Positions 6,107-8,386 of a DNA stretch of 8,386 nt are shown here, piece by piece (within the stretch, counting starts at the first letter, position 1; each line of letters starts with the position of its first letter). The translations under genes and the position numbers were made by a program. Origin of the DNA: Porphyromonadaceae bacterium (lineage in GTDB: Bacteria > Bacteroidota > Bacteroidia > Bacteroidales > Paludibacteraceae). Where the stretch lies: the NCBI GenBank assembly GCA_905372135.1, contig CAJPNS010000080.1, positions 1-8,386 on the forward strand, given 5' to 3'. The notes beneath the pieces are model-generated. The model was given only the letters and a program-made list of their open reading frames with translations, was not told the DNA's origin and made no database searches.

Positions 6107-7588
6107 TTAGTAGCTTCGGGCGAATAGTACTCGTCCCTCGCTCGGACGCCCCGTAACCATACATACGCCCTTCTCTGCCTTACGGTCGAGAGGAATACAG
6201 CGTATCGTTGCCTTTGTCTCGGCTTTGATACGTTCTTCGGTCTCGGTGGTACCGTCCCAGTGAGCGGCGAGAAAACCTCCCTTCTCTATCTCGCTCCGAA
6301 ACTCGTCGTAGCTGTCGACATTGCGGGTAACGGAAGCTCGGAAATCGAACGCCTTCTTGTATATATTATCCTGTATCTCGTCGAGCAGAGACACTATATA
6401 TTGTTCGATGCCCTCGAGTGGCATAGTCTGTTTCTCGAGCTTATCGCGACGGAATACTTCCACCGTGCCGTTTCCCAAATCGCGTCCGCCGAGAGCCAGA
6501 CGCACGGGGACACCTTTGAGTTCGTACTCGGCAAATTTCCACCCCGGTTTTTTGTTGTCGGAGTCGTCGAACTTGACACTCACGCCAAGCGACCGCAACC
6601 TGTCTACGACGGGGCGTATACGGTCTGCAACGGCAGCAAGCTGTTCGGCATTCTTATAAATAGGCACTATCACTACCTGTATCGGAGCCAAACGTGGCGG
6701 CAACACAAGCCCGTTATTGTCCGAATGTGCCATTATCAAAGCTCCCATAAGGCGCGTAGAGACACCCCACGACGTCGCCCAGACATATTCGAGTTTATTG
6801 TCTTTGTTGACGAACTGCACGTCGAATGCCTTGGCGAAGTTTTGACCCAAGAAGTGCGACGTACCCGCCTGCAATGCCTTGCCGTCCTGCATCATCGCCT
6901 CGATACAGAACGTCTCCAAAGCCCCTGCAAAACGCTCGTTTGCCGACTTTATACCTTTTACCACGGGCAAAGCCATATAACGCTCCGCAAAATCGGCATA
7001 CACGTTCAACATCTTGGTAGCTTCCTCCATAGCCTCTTCACGCGTGGCGTGAGCGGTGTGTCCCTCTTGCCAGAGAAACTCGGCAGTGCGGAGGAATAGC
7101 CGCGTACGCATCTCCCAACGAACCACATTAGCCCACTGATTTACCAGAATAGGCAGGTCGCGGTACGACTGTATCCAATTCTTGTACGTGCTCCATATTA
7201 TCGTCTCCGACGTCGGACGCACGATAAGCTCCTCCTCGAGCTTGGCTGCGGGATCTACGGTTACGCCCTTACCGTCGGGCGAGTTTTTCAGGCGATAGTG
7301 GGTAACAACGGCACACTCCTTGGCAAATCCTTCGACATGGTCTGCCTCACGGCTGAGATACGACTTCGGTATAAACAGCGGGAAATAAGCATTCGAGTGT
7401 CCCGTCTCTTTAAACATCTTGTCGAGCTGTGCCTGCATCTTTTCCCAGATAGCATAGCCGTAAGGTTTTATCACCATACAGCCCCGTACCGCCGAGTTCT
7501 CGGCTAAGTCGGCTTTTACCACCAAATCGTTGTACCACTGCGAATAATTCTCTTCCGAAGAGGTAAGTTCTTTCAATTCTATCGCCAT
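6107..7588 (-). CDS. proS: Prolyl-tRNA synthetase, archaeal/eukaryote-like type without editing domain
   Basis: This 493-residue class II synthetase charges tRNA-Pro with proline in the cytoplasm. The length and the absence of an inserted editing domain place it in the shorter archaeal/eukaryotic-like ProRS group rather than the roughly 570-residue E. coli type. Landmarks in order: RGCMVIKPYGYAIWE (35-49), the RPTSE motif (124-128), motif 2 RWEMRTRLFLRTAEFLWQEG (157-176), HFLGQNFAKAF (245-255), motif 3 in STRLMGALIMAHSDNNG (277-293), the anticodon-binding domain (about 303-400) and the C-terminal domain ending in FARSY with the typical terminal Tyr. The zinc site of that last domain appears degenerate: the CxxC pair is C476-MV-T479. 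The ATG gives the expected N-terminus. A Bacteroidota promoter element lies 42 bp upstream. dusB follows on the same strand. Confidence 0.97.
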   Translation of the reverse strand: MAIELKELTSSEENYSQWYNDLVVKADLAENSAVRGCMVIKPYGYAIWEKMQAQLDKMFKETGHSNAYFPLFIPKSYLSREADHVEGFAKECAVVTHYRLKNSPDGKGVTVDPAAKLEEELIVRPTSETIIWSTYKNWIQSYRDLPILVNQWANVVRWEMRTRLFLRTAEFLWQEGHTAHATREEAMEEATKMLNVYADFAERYMALPVVKGIKSANERFAGALETFCIEAMMQDGKALQAGTSHFLGQNFAKAFDVQFVNKDNKLEYVWATSWGVSTRLMGALIMAHSDNNGLVLPPRLAPIQVVIVPIYKNAEQLAAVADRIRPVVDRLRSLGVSVKFDDSDNKKPGWKFAEYELKGVPVRLALGGRDLGNGTVEVFRRDKLEKQTMPLEGIEQYIVSLLDEIQDNIYKKAFDFRASVTRNVDSYDEFRSEIEKGGFLAAHWDGTTETEERIKAETKATIRCIPLDRKAEKGVCMVTGRPSEGRVLFARSY

Positions 7589-7629
7589 ATTATTTTTATT
7601 GAATTATATATTTACTAAAAAACGAAGTG

Positions 7630-7637
7630 CAAAATTA
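7630..7637 (-). promoter_or_regulatory. Candidate -7 element for proS
   Basis: On the minus strand TAATTTTG (followed by CAC) matches TAnnTTTG and lies 42 bp before the proS ATG, predicting a leader of about 35 nt. That is the same geometry as the Wzz-like gene's promoter. A good TTTG at -33 is missing. It sits after the OmpA terminator, where a new promoter is expected. Confidence 0.5.
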
Positions 7638-7699
7638 CATCTTTTTCTACTAACCTGCTTAATTTGGAGCATTTTTGAGAGCCTCCTACCAAGTCGGGG

Positions 7700-7742
7700 A
7701 AAAAAAGACGAGGCTGCCCTCATATACGGCAACCTCGTCTTT
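7700..7742 (-). terminator. Intrinsic terminator after the OmpA-family gene
   Basis: AAAGACGAGG (7704-7713) pairs perfectly with CCTCGTCTTT (7733-7742), and inner TGCC/GGCA pairing extends the stem. On the minus strand the hairpin is followed by a run of seven U (7700-7706). It lies 30 bp beyond the OmpA-family stop codon and isolates that gene from proS. Confidence 0.92.
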
Positions 7743-7771
7743 ACGGTTATTGTTTCAAAAAACAACTATCG

Positions 7772-8386
7772 TCATTGTATCTCTATTTCGATACGTCTGT
7801 TTTCGGCTCTTCCTTCTTCGGTATCGTTGGTAGCGACAGGTTGTGTCTCACCGCGTCCTTCTGCCTTGAGGCGTTCGGGAGCTATACCACGTTCTATCAG
7901 AGCGTTCATCACGGCAATAGCACGTCCTTCCGACAACTTCATATTGTATGAGTCTGATCCTTTGGAGTCGGTATGACCTGTGATGAGTATATTTATATCC
8001 GGATTTTCTCTAAGGAATTCAGCCTGCTTGTCGAGCTCTACGTTCGATTCGGGTGTAAGAGTAGTCTTGTCGAAATCGAAGTATATATTCTTTATTACGA
8101 ATGTTTCGCCCTTCTTTATCGGCTGGATATAAATCATCAGCGTATCGCCTACGTTAGAGGCAAGTCGACTATACTGGTAATAGTTAGGCACGGTAACTTC
8201 CACCTTGTAGACACCTGTCCTGCGTAGTTTGGTATTGAATACGCCATAGTCTTTGAGGGCCTCCGAATAGAGAACTTTGCCTGCGGTATCTTTCATTACC
8301 ACTCGGGCGTTGTTTATCTCTTTACCTGTTTCGAGGTCGATAATCTTACCCGTAATCAATTGTGGTGGTGGAGGTGGTGGAGGCGG
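7772..8386 (-). CDS. OmpA-family peptidoglycan-binding protein (N-terminus outside window)
   Basis: The visible 204 residues run off the right edge of the window. They begin with eight prolines and a Gln, then a beta-sandwich-like segment (about 10-90; ITGKIIDLETGKEINNARV) that resembles carboxypeptidase-regulatory-like domains. A classic OmpA C-terminal domain follows (about 98-204): NIYFDFDKTTLTPES, ITGHTDSKGSDSYNMKLSEGRA and RLKAEGRGE. Asp140 (in HTDSKG) and Arg155 (in LSEGRA) are the residues that hold diaminopimelate of peptidoglycan in this family. The protein should tether the outer membrane or an envelope complex to the cell wall. A TTG codon at 8357-8359 could be mistaken for a start, but the frame continues upstream as the Pro-rich linker, so it encodes Leu. 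The N-terminal part (beta-barrel, PD40 or TPR type) cannot be seen. Its transcript ends at the hairpin just downstream. Confidence 0.93.
   Translation of the reverse strand, partial: PPPPPPPPQLITGKIIDLETGKEINNARVVMKDTAGKVLYSEALKDYGVFNTKLRRTGVYKVEVTVPNYYQYSRLASNVGDTLMIYIQPIKKGETFVIKNIYFDFDKTTLTPESNVELDKQAEFLRENPDINILITGHTDSKGSDSYNMKLSEGRAIAVMNALIERGIAPERLKAEGRGETQPVATNDTEEGRAENRRIEIEIQ

Noticed and set aside
6260..7099. 279-codon plus-strand open frame opposite proS
   Set aside because: It is antisense to conserved ProRS motifs, with no recognisable protein features or promoter.
8357..8359. TTG as a start codon of the OmpA-family gene
   Set aside because: The frame is open upstream to the window edge as a Pro-rich linker, and the domain would start abruptly. 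The gene is truncated by the window, not starting here.

Overview
The window looks like a chromosomal stretch from a member of the Bacteroidales (Bacteroidota). The genus cannot be fixed from the sequence. The evidence is the Bacteroidota -7 promoter element (TAnnTTTG) ahead of several genes, the proteobacterial-unlike ProRS without an editing domain, the long acyl-CoA dehydrogenase with an extra C-terminal domain, and the style of the OmpA-like and chain-length-determinant proteins. There are seven protein genes. Five have recognisable families. One is a recognisable membrane-protein type without a firm role, and one is a low-complexity exported protein of unknown function. No RNA gene, IS element, prophage or CRISPR array was seen.

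Layout from left to right. (1) Positions 1-1185 (+) hold the 3' part of an acyl-CoA dehydrogenase gene; its start lies outside the window. (2) A strong bidirectional terminator at 1210-1246 separates it from the convergent gene at 1271-3094 (-). That gene encodes a 607-residue exported protein with a signal peptide, an EF-hand-like loop, a tyrosine-packed middle and a long Arg/Ser/Asp/Asn tail carrying three 153-bp tandem repeats. (3) Upstream on the same strand is rdgB (3211-3798), the nucleotide-pool cleaning XTP/dITP diphosphatase. (4) A short divergent promoter region, 3799-3899, leads right into a Wzz-like two-TM membrane protein (3900-4838, +) that ends in its own hairpin terminator. (5) dusB (5004-5984), proS (6107-7588) and a 5'-truncated OmpA-family gene (7772 to the window edge) all read leftward. 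A terminator and a promoter lie between the OmpA gene and proS. A 120-bp gap with inverted repeats lies between proS and dusB.

The genes do not form one pathway. proS and dusB both concern tRNA (charging and D-loop modification) and may share a transcript. The OmpA-like protein, the Tyr-rich protein and the Wzz-like protein all act in the envelope. The feature most worth a second look is the Tyr-rich/Arg-Ser repeat protein with its recent in-frame tandem duplications. I saw no clear evidence of a new multi-gene system.
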